A stretch of DNA of 64,000 nucleotides from Hippasteria phrygiana. Its lineage: Eukaryota > Echinodermata > Asteroidea > Valvatida > Goniasteridae. The position numbers and the translations under genes were made by a program. Positions 1-9,836 of the stretch are shown piece after piece. Under the pieces are notes generated by a model. The model saw only the letters and a list, made by a program, of their open reading frames with translations. It did no database searches and was not told the origin of the DNA. Position 1 is the stretch's first letter. Every line of letters begins with the position of its first letter. The stretch is taken from the NCBI GenBank assembly GCA_037893225.1, contig JAZGUH010000359.1, forward strand, positions 806,001 to 870,000, in the 5' to 3' direction.

Positions 1-10
1 TACAGCTCAC

Positions 11-148
11 CTGGCGTTTAACTTCATCATAGAAGACATTCGTCGCCTTGCTTATCGGCTCAAATCGCACTGGATTTGTCGAAAGCTCGATGTAAAAATT
101 GTGTTCTTCCACCATTTTGCAACAGAAACGTATAGCATTATAAGGAGT
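11..148 (-). CDS. internal exon of an unidentified gene
   Basis: On the minus strand an acceptor (TTTTACCCAG) is followed by 138 bases, 46 codons with no stop, and then a strong donor (CGCCAG/GTGAGC). Both ends are phase 0. The peptide starts TPYNAIRFCCKMVEEH and ends in NVFYDEVKRQ; it is mixed charged and hydrophobic, with no transmembrane stretch. I do not recognise the family. Flanking exons were not found: the next would lie left of the window and the previous one somewhere above position 148, where only repeat is visible. It is either a real exon of a minus-strand gene running off the left edge or a decayed exon. Confidence 0.5.
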
Positions 149-349
149 CTGGGTAAAAGACGATGGACCAATATTTCATTGAGAATGTCCGGCACAAAAT
201 GGACCAGACTATTTAGCAGAGCTAGAGGGGGCGGGGAAATAACTCTCACAGTGGAAGGGGGACGATCAATGCGAAAGTTAACGACAGGAGTTGGGGATTC
301 GAAAAGTACAAGTACTATGGGAAATTGCGCAGACTATTTATATATATTT

Positions 350-720
350 CTCACCAGCGGCAGCGATTTCTCGTCAAGGTTGGGGGGGGGGGGGGCGTTT
401 TGAGACTCACACTTTCTCAACTTTGGTAGAGTTTACACGCAAAATAAAGCCTTTACGGGGTTTTGTTTTCTGGTTTGCAACTTTAGGCGTAGGCCCTTAC
501 AAGCAAAACAAAAACAATTTGCAACGAGTGGGGGAGGGGGGGAGGGGGGGAGGTGGGAGGGGGGGGGGGGGGGAGGTCGACTCCAAAAACTCCCCTTCTG
601 GATCCGCCTCCGGTGTCTCTTGTATATCCTGGGAAAGGTTTGAAAATGTGTGTGCATCCTGCAGCATGTAAAAGCCAATGATCCACAAAATGTATATGAC
701 AAGGGAAAAATTATTTGTCG
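350..720 (+). repeat. poly(G)-bearing interspersed repeat, copy 1
   Basis: Contains G runs at 382-395 and, interrupted, at about 530-575, the phrase GGATCCGCCTC, and then GTCTCTTGTATATCCTGGG and CATGTAAAAGCCAATGA. The same landmarks recur in the same order at 40085-40345. Parts (GCAACGAG, G run, GGATCCG) recur at 6870-6985 and, inverted, at 27537-27600. The proline- or glycine-rich open frames here come from the homopolymers and are not genes. Confidence 0.7.
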
Positions 721-823
721 CCCATAGGCCTATATATGTTTCTCACAACAAAGGAGAATTGAAAAATCAACAGAAAAAAAGCTTTGATAATTATGTTATA
801 CATATCACACTCAACAATACCCC

Positions 824-1734
824 GACAATGGGTCGTATGAATAGCATATGCTTTTACTGCCAATTTGTAAGCATTTACTATAGCATCTGTATGAATAAAA
901 ATGAAGCAAATGCTTCTACTGGAAAGCATTCGCTGAAAAGCAAAAGTATTTACTTTTTTGCTTTCTAGCATTTGCTAGAATATTAGCATTTGCTTCATTT
1001 GGTATGAATACAAATGAGTAAATGTTTCAGAATTGGAGTATTTACTAGTAATTGTTCAAGGCTGGGTCGGGGCTGCCTTGAAAAAAAGAGAAGCAAATAC
1101 ATGTATACCAGTATGCAAAATATGAGCTTTTATAGATAAGATAAGATAAGATAAGATAAGACAAGATAAAATAATTTAAAAAAGTATTCATTCTAAAAAG
1201 GAAATTAGGCCTATAGGCCTATACACTCGCACATAAAACTATAAAAATAACAATACAATACAAAAATCAATACATACAAACTAAATATATTATTTATATT
1301 AATATACATTCAAAATAATCCTAATACATAAATACAATAAACAGTTCCTATACAATAACAGATGTGGTTAGACAGGAAAAGGTATTTGCATGGAAGAGGA
1401 AGCATCTAGGATAAAAATACAAACAGGTGTACCAGGTTTGGGGAAAGAAATGAGAAATAGACGGCCGACCATTTCTTGGAACATTCTGGGGATGGAAAGG
1501 GTCAGCACTGACTGCAAAGCAGCAACTTTTAGGTTCCGATTTAATTCAAAAATCCCCGTCAGCATACGAGCGGGTGTGTGTGTGTGGATGTACGTACATA
1601 CAATGGAAACTTTATTTTATTCATACGAATTCAAGCATTTGCTTTTCCTTAATGCTTTTACTCCAAAGTAAACGCTTAATTGTTTTGCTTGTGCTTCCTA
1701 GCATTGCTAGTTTTTATTCATACGGCCCAATGTC
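824..1734. mobile_element. non-autonomous DNA transposon with about 20-bp inverted ends
   Basis: The left end (824-843, GACAATGGGTCGTATGAATA) and the right end (1715-1734) are inverted copies with two mismatches. The interior is AT-rich, with repeated GCATTTGCT-type words in both orientations and no coding potential. Superfamily not assigned; no target-site duplication is obvious. Confidence 0.55.
1131..1170. repeat. (GATAA)n microsatellite
   Basis: Six or seven GATAA units inside the 824-1734 element. A shorter GATAAGATAAGA stretch occurs at 54121. On the minus strand both follow AT-rich DNA and could be the tail of a LINE-like insertion. Confidence 0.8.
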
Positions 1735-1870
1735 TAGGCACCCCTATAGGTGCACAATTTTTTTAAGGGGGAAAGTAAATGAACTGCGGCTTTTATATAT
1801 GTTTTTGGTTCATTTCAAGATTTCAAATTGGGGGGGGGGGGGGGGGAGGGGCACATTCCCCCGTTCCCTC

Positions 1871-2087
1871 TATACAGGGTGGATACAAAAAGATCTCTAA
1901 ATAGACCCTTTCATAAAATTGGTCACTGTTCAGTCAACCGTGAATGTAATGACATGATCAGGGTGTCATTTTAAAGAGGAGATTCAACCCTAACAGAGGA
2001 TATCTCCCTTTGATTCACATGTGCCCTACTTCTGTTACAATTAGCAATAATATCTCGGTTTCGTGTTTTTTTTATCCACCCTGTATA
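1871..2087. mobile_element. short MITE with TACAGGGTGGATA ends
   Basis: The inverted ends at 1871-1885 and 2073-2087 match over 15 bases, each with an outer TA. A 217-bp element with TA flanks fits a Tc1/mariner-type MITE. The interior has no gene. Confidence 0.65.
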
Positions 2088-4160
2088 GTTGCGCCAATGT
2101 ATCAAGGTATATGTTTCGCTTGGGACAGTTCCCAAAATGACCCACCCTCGGCCCAAACAAAAGGTATATTTAAGCACAGGATTTTCTGCCAACGGAACCT
2201 CCGTTCATTTTGTAGATGCCTCAGTTTTCAGTCGATGGAGGCGCTCTGCAAATTTATTATTTATTACTATTCGGTGACGGTTACATCATGCTAAGGATTT
2301 TGTTTTTATTTATTTTATTATTTATTTATTTTTTCATGAGTGTCGCCCAACACAAGACCAAAATGCCACTCGGATTGTGGGCTACAAAAGACAAGAAAAG
2401 GCCGAAGGGACAGAAGGTATCTATTCACGTTTCGTTTGAATTGTGAAAGACAATAGGTGGGAGGGAAGCAAGTTATAAAGAAGTTCCAAGGAGACGAGGT
2501 AAAACAAAATTTGAAGAGTATCTCACAGTACTAGCCTTAGGAACAACAACAGTGAAAGAATCAAGTGAGACAACCAGGCAGGCCCGTCGCTAAGAGGGGA
2601 AGGCCCCCTGGCAACAAATCCCCCCCCCCCCCCCCCCCATTGGCTAAAACCAAAAGCATCAACATTATATAGTGGTGTTTTTTTTCTTGCGGTGTGGCCC
2701 CCCTCTCTGGCACTGTGCCACCCCCACCCCCGATACCTGGAGCTGATGGCGACGGGCCTGCTGGACTGGAAGGCTTGGTCTGTAGCCCCCCCCCCCCCCC
2801 CCCCCGACCCCACTTGAACGAGGCAATGTCGCTAATTACTGAAAGCAGTGCAAGCGAGGCCATCGTTTGTGCCCAAAGTGCGTGCGAGATACGAGTAGTA
2901 CCGGTACGTTATAGTTCAATGCAAACACTTATACTTGACTTTAAATTTGACCCTGTAGAGAAAACGTCAAATTGGGGGAGGGATCACCTGCTCTTCAAGA
3001 TCAACACACACACACACAAACGGAACGCACAGTTAGTTATGCCCAGTCACCGTATATAGATAATTGGCAAATCCTGTACCCGTGATTAAATAATATTATG
3101 CCAAGTTAGACCTATGGCATTGTACATGCATGGTTCTGTAGAATCTAGATTTCATGCAAAGTCTAAATAATTGCTTTACCCTTTGATCTTGCGAAATCTA
3201 AAACAGAGAAAACAATCTATGACGTCTTTGCACCAGTTCGCAGACAATTAGAGAAAGACAATAATTCAAATGTATTCCAAACACAAAGCAGAGCTAATTC
3301 CCAAAGAATATTTACACATCAAAATGAATACTGCAGCCGGAGATTGTTTAAAGTTACAATATGAGGAATATAGCCACCCCAACCCTCCCACCTTTTAAAT
3401 CAACCAAACTGTCTATTTCCAACAAAACATGCATGAATGGTTGAAATTCAGGCTCTAAAAAACTGGCTATATACCGCACATTGTTAGCCTCCTCCTAACC
3501 CGGACTCTTCAGCAAAGAATAATTTACAAAATAAATGTGTATGGAAATAATTAATCTCTCCACAAATCATTAAAATACAACCTCATACCAAGCAGTATGT
3601 ATAAGACATGAAACCACACACGATGACATACACGATGAAACATGTTACTTTTAATAAGTGAACTTATTATACGTGCAAGGGCGAACCAAAAATCTCTTGT
3701 TTTGCGGGGGCAATTTTAAAAAAATTCATAATTTTGTTCACCTCTAGGTTTTCCTTTTTACAGTTATGTGGCGTCTGCACGAAACGCCTACTTTTGCAGA
3801 CCAGAAAGTATGCCCTAAATTCCTTGCACCGTGCAAATCACGATTTGCACGCCCTAAAAGTATTTTCTCACGGTTTTGAGAGCCATGCAATTGAGGCGAT
3901 GTAAACAAAAAACGCAGGTCCTATAGCTCTAAACAGACTGACTGTGATCTGCTACATGTATTTCTGAACAATTCGGGCGACTTTTAATGTTTTGCAATGG
4001 AGTGGAGCGACAGTTCTTTAAAATGGAGACTTGGAGACTTCAGAATGGGTGTGGTCATCATTGGAGGGGAATACAATCCACGTCATTAGATTTCACCCCC
4101 CCCCCCCCCACCCAAAAAAAAATGAAACGAAAATGTAGTGAATCAAGCTTTAATTTGATG
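2088..4160. other. intergenic, no gene seen
   Basis: Holds 19- and 20-base C runs at 2620-2638 and 2786-2805 with a GGATCCG-like repeat context, a (CA)n stretch near 3005 and AT-rich unique-looking DNA to the transporter's 3' end. No splice-bounded frame or known protein was recognised. Confidence 0.5.
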
Positions 4161-4166
4161 TTTATT
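4161..4166 (-). terminator. poly(A) signal of the riboflavin transporter gene
   Basis: AATAAA on the minus strand, about 97 bases beyond the TAA stop at 4263-4265. It is the first canonical signal after the stop, so the 3' UTR is probably short. Confidence 0.6.
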
Positions 4167-4262
4167 GTCAACATCAATTTGGAGAGTTGTATTTTTCCCG
4201 ATCTTTGAAGTTCATGCATTTATCTTTGAAGGCTGCAACTTAGGAGTCGGCAACAGCGTCAT

Positions 4263-4496
4263 TTACATAGTCTCACAGATCGGCTTGCCATCACACACGT
4301 TCTCAAAGTACGGTACAAACAGCTGTGCTATGGTGACAATAGGGAACATGATGAAAGCCCCAATCATGGAGCCGATCTGGGTGACTCCGCCGTACCAGAT
4401 CAGCAGCGTCCGGTTATCGGGCTGACACCGCAGAATCCAGGCGATGGTAGCCTTGGTGTACACCAAGAGGCCACTGACAAGGACCCAGGCCAATAT
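4263..4496 (-). CDS. SLC52A: SLC52A last coding exon
   Basis: The acceptor AG lies at 4498-4497. The exon encodes ILAWVLVSGL through the last two transmembrane segments (GSMIGAFIMFPIVTIAQLF) and ends CETM-stop. Residues around the junction align with the family without a gap, which supports the intron at 4497-5238. Confidence 0.9.
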   Translation of the reverse strand: MLAWVLVSGLLVYTKATIAWILRCQPDNRTLLIWYGGVTQIGSMIGAFIMFPIVTIAQLFVPYFENVCDGKPICETM

Positions 4497-6497
4497 CTAG
4501 AATTGAATGGAGGAAAACAGAAACAAATCAGCTATAGGATTTCGGATTTTAACGATCTGCGTCACTCCGTGTAAATAGTTACCCTGAAGGAGGTAACAAA
4601 ATGCATGCTTCGTGTACCGTAGTTGCTCAGCGAGTGCAAGAACAGTCTCCTATATACGTACTACTATGGTAGACGGACATCTTGGAGCGACCTTCAGGAA
4701 CCGTGCATTATGAAAAAGATATGTTCCTATTCCCTGCAGTCTCATATTAAAGTCACGTTGTAAAATGGTGACTCAATGTGGTGATCACAATGCATCGCCA
4801 AAAGTCTTAGTCCCAAGGGAGAGCTACATTTATTGCGAATGGCACTTCCATTTACTAACAGTTTATTCCTATTTACGTAACAGTATTTGTAACACCGAGA
4901 ACTGCAAACTTTCTGACCGGCTAAACTACCCATTCCACAACAGCTTGAAATGCAAGCAAGCCCTACAAAGAACACATACTCTTTCGTCTCTTTCAGTTAT
5001 GCCGAACGTTGAATGATCTTGAACTATCGGCTCATTCGTAGAAAGGTGACCTTAGTCAGTTTTCAATTTAAACTCGTAGAGAGGAAAATGAAATGAAATG
5101 AAATCTCAATGCAAGTTAAACGTTTGGAAAACCCGTGCTGTTAACAATTAAAACACCATCATCGTCTCGAAAGATGAAATTCGAAATATCAAGAATAAAA
5201 GTCATAAACCTTTAAAAATGCCTATCTAGTTTACTCACTATCATAGCATCACCAGCAGTTTCGTGCTGCAAGGGAGGGGATGGGCTGAGGCCTGCCGTCA
5301 GGAAGCAGAATGCTCCAACAGTCGCGCCAGCAACCGTCGTCACTCCGACCAAGGGAAGACTCCTACTGGGCAACAGCATTACCAGCGTGTTACCAGCGTG
5401 GCAGCCAAGGGGTTGGCGATGTTGGCCATGGTGGAGGCTAGCAGGTAGGTGTTCAGACCGTAGGGGGCACAGGAGTAGGTCTGGATGGACGGCAGAGCGC
5501 CGTTACTTATCGCCGTCACGAAGGCCAGGATGCCAAAGAGGTAAGCAAACTGCCCATAGCTCAGGGGTGGTTGTGAACTGGAAGGGTTGTCGTCTTGTTC
5601 CTCTGGTTTTTTGTTTCGGCCATCGCGGTCAGCTTCAATCTCCTGCTCCGTAGTGCCGTCAGACACGACGCTGAACACTAGCATGTTACGGCTCTCCGAC
5701 CCTTTCACAGGGGGATCTTCAGCATTCACTTCGCCGCTCTCGGGCTGGTACTTCTTGACGTGTTCCCGCTTGGCTAACGGCAGGTAGTTCAGCAGGGTGA
5801 AAGACAGCAGGCACGCCATCATCATCGCGAAGAGAAACCCGAAGAAGTTCTGCGGCGGGAACCGTTCCAGGGAGTCCCTCTGCACCCAGTTCGTGCACGT
5901 CTGATTCACGACCGCGCCGTCTATCAACGTCTGGTTGAGGAAGGTGTTGTTAGCCACGCACTCCTTTGTCCCCACTCCCTGAATCAGAGCCATGATGCTG
6001 GGAAGCAGAGAGCTTAGCCCTTCTCCTATAAAATACCAAGTAAGGTAGGAGTTCTTGAGGACTGACATGAAGGGAGTGAAAGCCACCGAGGAGGTACAAT
6101 CCACGATGGATAGGAAGAAGGCGAGACACAGCAATGCTGTGCTGTGGAGAGTATCATCGATCGCCCATACCGTATAGTAATCCCAGAAGAAGACCAGCAA
6201 CAGCGTGGCCACGCACCCAATAGGCACAATCACAAAGTTCGCCGGGATCTCCACGTGAAGACCCTTGCGAGAGAAGTAGTTGGCCAAGGTAAAGATCAGG
6301 GGTCCAATGTTGGCCAACTGGATGATGACGGTGAGGTAGGCGGCCAGGTTGTACCCCTCCGGGACGTTGCGAGACACGAGCAGAGGGAGCTGCACCCAGA
6401 GCCCGTTGATGGCCACCCAGGAACCCGTGCCGAACACCATGACGAGGATGATGATCGGCACCCGGACCTTAAGAGGGCTTTTTTCTTGCTCCGCCAT
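4263..6497 (-). CDS. SLC52A: riboflavin transporter, SLC52A (RFVT) family; frame broken in this sequence
   Basis: Plasma-membrane riboflavin (vitamin B2) importer. Coding exons are 6497-5239 and 4496-4263. The start chosen is ATG at 6497 (MAEQEKSPLK), because the next residues (GTGSWVAINGLWVQLPLLV) match the family's first transmembrane segment and a splice acceptor (TTTTGCAG) lies 30 bases upstream, ending at 6528. The frame stays open upstream to 6806 but that part is poly(G) repeat. A luminal or extracellular loop has three N-glycosylation sequons (NNT, NQT, NQT). The large acidic loop before the sixth helix (ESRNMLVFSV to EEQDDNPSSS) and NPLA, near ANIANPLAATL, are family-typical. An exact 11-bp tandem duplication at 5379-5400 shifts the frame and ends the protein at 372 residues. 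Counting one copy, exon 1 is 416 codons and joins exon 2 in phase 0 for about 493 residues, near the family's usual 450-470. Which vertebrate paralogue it matches cannot be decided. Confidence 0.93.
5239..6497 (-). CDS. SLC52A: SLC52A first coding exon, with 11-bp duplication
   Basis: Runs from MAEQEK to a GATGCTATGATA/GTGAGT donor at 5238. It carries most transmembrane helices. The frame before the duplication stops at 5379-5381; the frame after it resumes with VMLLPSRSLP, as expected of the family. Confidence 0.9.
5379..5400. repeat. exact 11-bp tandem duplication inside SLC52A
   Basis: TTACCAGCGTG occurs twice with no spacer (5379-5389 and 5390-5400, plus strand). Eleven is not a multiple of three, so it creates the premature TAA. 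Removing one copy restores the family frame exactly. It may be a polymorphism, a fresh pseudogenising mutation or an assembly error. Confidence 0.92.
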
Positions 6498-6740
6498 ATC
6501 TATCACAACGCAAAGCTGATACTCGGTCTGCAAAACATGGAGGAGAAAGTGAATGATAAAAGAAAATCTACTACAGGCATCGGGGTTAATCATTGGGAAA
6601 CGGGGGATGTCCCCCACATTTTTTTGACGAGAGGACACAGCTGCATAACAAGTGCATCCCGCCTTCCCGAGCCCATTCTGGACTCCGTCTATACATGCGA
6701 CGGATCGGAGTACACCGTATACGTAGGAGAAAGGACAAAC

Positions 6741-6985
6741 ATGTACAAGCGGGGGGGGGGGGGGGGGGGGGGTGCTGACAGACTTTCCCACCGTTAGTGG
6801 CGCCATTTAACCTCTTTGCTTTGTTCTTACCCATATAGGCAAAATAAGACCACGGTTTCTGCTTTTCTGATTTAAAACTTTGGGCTTAGGCCCTTACAAG
6901 AGGACAACATTGCAACGAGCGGGGGGGGGGGGGGGGGGGGAGGTTTCGACCCCCAACCCCCCTGGATCCGCGCCCGGGTACCGGG
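6741..6985 (-). repeat. poly(G) repeat, copy 2
   Basis: Contains 22 G at 6751-6772, GGCGCCATTTAACCTCTTTG at 6799-6818, 20 G at 6921-6940 and GGATCCGCGCC. It is the inverted equivalent of 27537-27710, where the same blocks appear in reverse order. Confidence 0.75.
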
Positions 6986-7155
6986 CCGATGCTGGCTAAT
7001 TATGGGCTCGTTCCGAGACCAGTAAATGGGCCGAAAATTGCCTACGCCGGCCAAACGATTTGCGAGCCCTCAAATTCTCTGCTGTAAGAGCAATTAATGG
7101 GGTTTGTAAAAGAGAAGGTTGAAAGCCGTGCACCGGACTCGACTGCCAGCTTGTA

Positions 7156-8126
7156 CAAGGTGCGATCAAAAAGTTCCGAGACTGTTCCTGTTGGGCACGA
7201 ACGGAGCGCAGCACAGTCTAAATGTGCATATAGCAGGTGTAAGCAATAACTTTCGTGAGTAAGTATTCCAAGTAACATCGCTAGATCAACATCAGCACCT
7301 ATGTTACACGCATTTTTGTGACCACTGGTACGTGCGCATTTCCGATTTCACCATGGACCTGAAAACCGAGCAGAAGCAGCACCGTGTCGAAGTCTGCCAG
7401 GATCTCCGTCAACAGGCCCGGGATGACCCAAACTTCATGTCGAGGATCATCAGCGGTGACGAGAGTTGGGTCTACGGCTACGACCCAGAGAGTGGCAGAG
7501 ACCAAACAGCAGTTTTCGCAGTGGAAGAGCCCGCAGTCTCCAAGACCGAAGAAGGCGCGTCAGGTCAGGCGCAATCAAGAGCATGCTCATCGTTTTCTTT
7601 GACATTCGCGGGGTTATGCATCGTGAATTCCTCCCCCAGGGTCAGACTGTCAACGCTGAGTTCTACTGCACCGTTCTGAGGCGTCTGAGGAAGAACATTC
7701 GGCGCAAACGGCGTGAACTGTGTGGCGCGCTGGCAATTGGGTGCTCCAACATGACAACGCGCCCGCTCACAGCGCGTTGAAAAAACAACACAATCGTTCC
7801 CCCCCCGCCCCCCCCCCCCCCCCCCCACCCGCCTATACTCGCCGGATTTGGATCCCTGCGACTTCTTTCTGTTCCCCAAAATGAAGTTTAAGCTGAAGGG
7901 TTACCGTTTTGACACTGTGGAGGAGATCCAGCGAGTCGCAGATATGCCTGCTTGACGCGCGTACGGAACGGGATTTCCAGGGAGCGTTTCAATCGTGGTA
8001 GGAGCGCTGGGAGCGGTGTATCTCTGCACAAGGGGACTACTTTGAAGGGGATGGCGGCAAGATTTAAATCACGTACGGTTTTTGCTTGTTATTGGCGCAG
8101 TCTCGGAACTTTTTGATCGCACCTCG
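7156..8126 (+). mobile_element. decayed mariner transposon with intact ends
   Basis: The terminal inverted repeats at 7156-7183 and 8099-8126 are 28 bp with one mismatch (core GGTGCGATCAAAAAGTTCCG), flanked by TA at 7154-7155 and 8127-8128. The 971-bp element is shorter than an intact mariner (about 1.3 kb) because the part coding for the N-terminal DNA-binding domain is missing. A homologous copy of the host repeat at 28043-28232 shows the empty site with a single TA. Confidence 0.95.
7332..7960 (+). pseudogene. mariner transposase remnant
   Basis: The catalytic part of a DD34D transposase is split over three frames. The first piece has HRVEVCQDL and SGDESWVYGYDPE (first Asp). Frameshifts near 7505 and 7590 lead to FSQWKSPQSPRPKKARQV and then FFDIRGVMHREFLPQGQTVN. 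CAT GAC at 7750 opens HDNAPAHSALK (second Asp). A C run at 7799-7826 interrupts the gene, and then PYSPDLDPCDFFLFPK carries the third Asp. All three aspartate codons survive, but the start, the helix-turn-helix region and frame continuity are lost, so it cannot make active enzyme. Confidence 0.93.
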
Positions 8127-8141
8127 TATTACTGTGAAATT

Positions 8142-9144
8142 CGGTAAAGGAATTTGTCATTCGACTGAACCCGGTAGCGAGTTGGAAGGCAAGGACCACA
8201 GCATCAGCATCAACATGACCAGTTGTAGGCCTACTTCAATACTGTTTGCATGTAATGCTACAGTATAGTAAGAGCCATGCCATAACACTGTGCGCGTTTA
8301 GTTTGGATACTGGGGGTTCGTGACAGTAATTGTGTCTACTTTCCACCGTCTAGTAATTGTTGACAACGGTTTACTGATAAGTTTCTTTGAAACTTCAAAT
8401 CTGTACGGTCCTCGCACTTTTCATGAAAATTGAATGCTGCGTGGGTGTGCTGTTTACGAAACTTTTTCTTAAACTGTCAAGTGTAATGGGATGTAATCAG
8501 TCAAAAGCAGTCTGTACAAACCATGCAAAACGATTTTTAATCATCAATGACGGGCATTCTTCTGAATATTTTTGTATGCTTGCTTCCCATAATGGTCCCA
8601 GAAATAGTCCTACTTTGCACAACACAATCAAGGAAAGTGCAAGGACAGATTTGTATTGTCGAAGGAATCACCAGACGGTGATGGAGACTAGACATATTGA
8701 GTTGTATATGAATTTTAAAATAATAGGTTTTTTTCTTCACGTTTTGCAGCCCGTATCCTATCCCGAAAGTGGTACGTTTGGTAGGCCTATATGCGCAGCA
8801 TTGCGAACACGTGCCAGGATTAACTGTTCAAGATTGAACAAAAAGCTTGTGTTTAGGTCTACAAGTGGTCCGAGTGTTTAGGCCTACGGGCCTGTACCAT
8901 CTGTATGACTGAAGTAAAAGTTCATATACTTTTCGCAAATAACCATTTGCTTTTAAGTATTCAATATTTAAAAGCATTTCACTTTCTTGGCACTAGCTGC
9001 ACATTGGTCAACGGCGGTACATTTGTGGTGATGAACAGCCTGCATAGTTATTAGGGTACTCTGTGCGTTTAATATCAAGAACAAACCTCACCAGCCTTGT
9101 CAGAGGCTTAGTTATAAGCACCCCTGTACGAATCCGGCCTGCTT
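8142..9144. other. unassigned stretch with a 164-codon open frame
   Basis: An open frame runs 8387-8881 on the plus strand. Its internal ATG at 8488 begins MGCNQSKAVC, which resembles a myristoylation and palmitoylation signal, but the rest (LLIINDGHSS and on) matches no family I know and no splice partner was found. TAGGCCTA motifs are present. Probably non-coding. Confidence 0.25.
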
Positions 9145-9312
9145 TGTTATTGGCCGGCCTGCAGGGAAGGCACTGTTCCAGAACAACCAAAACGACATCG
9201 TCATGTATTACTGAAAGTGCACAAGGCCTTATTGAATAGGCACAAGGCGCGATGCGCGTGACGATGTCATTTTGGTGGTTCTTTATAAGTGCTTACCGGC
9301 CTGCAGTGGCGC
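9145..9312. repeat. imperfect inverted repeat (MITE-like)
   Basis: The left arm (GGCCGGCCTGCAGGGAAGGCAC, then AGAACAACCAAAACGACATC) pairs with the right arm (GACGATGTCATTTTGGTGG, then CACTTATAAAG-side DNA and CCGGCCTGCAG). Arms are about 50 bp with mismatches around a CAAGGC-rich middle. Confidence 0.55.
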
Positions 9313-9325
9313 TGGCGTAGCTAAA

Positions 9326-9380
9326 GGGGGGGGGGGGGGGGGGGGGGGGGCGTGGAGGCGTGGGTGGGGGGGGGGGGGGC
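9326..9380. repeat. poly(G) run
   Basis: 25 consecutive G at 9326-9350, then GTGGAGGCGTGGGT and another 14-G run. It could form G-quadruplexes. Confidence 0.9.
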
Positions 9381-9607
9381 GTGGGGCGCATCCCCCTCCC
9401 CCACTGAACATTTTGCAAATAAAGAAACAAGTACCAAGTGGTACAGCCCACGTCGGGTATACGCGTTAAAACTTCACCGGTCCACGAACCGTACAACCGC
9501 GAATTTTGCAATGCAATGGGGCGTGATCTAATATGCAGATTAGACGTTAATTAGACGCATGCGCATCAGTGTTAACAAAACACCATTCCAAACTGACTTG
9601 CATAGCC

Positions 9608-9836
9608 GTGATACACCCCCATCACCACCCCCATCACCACCCCCATCACCACCCCCATCACCACCCCCATCACCACCCCCAACCACCCCCAACCACCCCC
9701 AACCACCCCCAACCACCCCCAACCACCCCCAACCACCCCCAACCACCCCCAACCACCCCCAACCACCCCCAACCACCCCCAACCACCCCCAACCACCCCC
9801 AACCACCCCCAACCACCCCCAACCACCCCCAACCAC
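9608..9836. repeat. two-part C-rich minisatellite
   Basis: First about five 12-bp units (ACCCCCATCACC), then about 17 nearly perfect 10-bp units (AACCACCCCC). The second unit differs from the first by a short change, suggesting one array expanded from the other. All three frames are open on both strands, so the long PTTPNHPQP and GGWGWLGVV frames are artefacts. Confidence 0.95.

Larger units (their letters stand above)
7018..8141. repeat. interspersed repeat interrupted by a mariner
   Basis: 7018-7155 plus 8127-8141 match, inverted, the uninterrupted copy at about 28043-28232 (shared words include GCCTACGCCGGCC, TTTGTAAAAGAGAAGG, GACTGCCAGCTTG and TTACTGTGAAAT). The break falls exactly at a TA, where the mariner sits. 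Confidence 0.85.

Noticed and set aside
433..702. Proline-rich small proteins
   Set aside because: Encoded by G/C homopolymers in an interspersed repeat.
6144..6797. 217-codon plus-strand frame opposite SLC52A
   Set aside because: Antisense shadow of the real gene, rich in Arg, His and Gly.
6498..6806. N-terminal extension of the riboflavin transporter frame
   Set aside because: It runs through a poly(G) repeat and past a splice acceptor at 6528; homology starts at MAEQEK.
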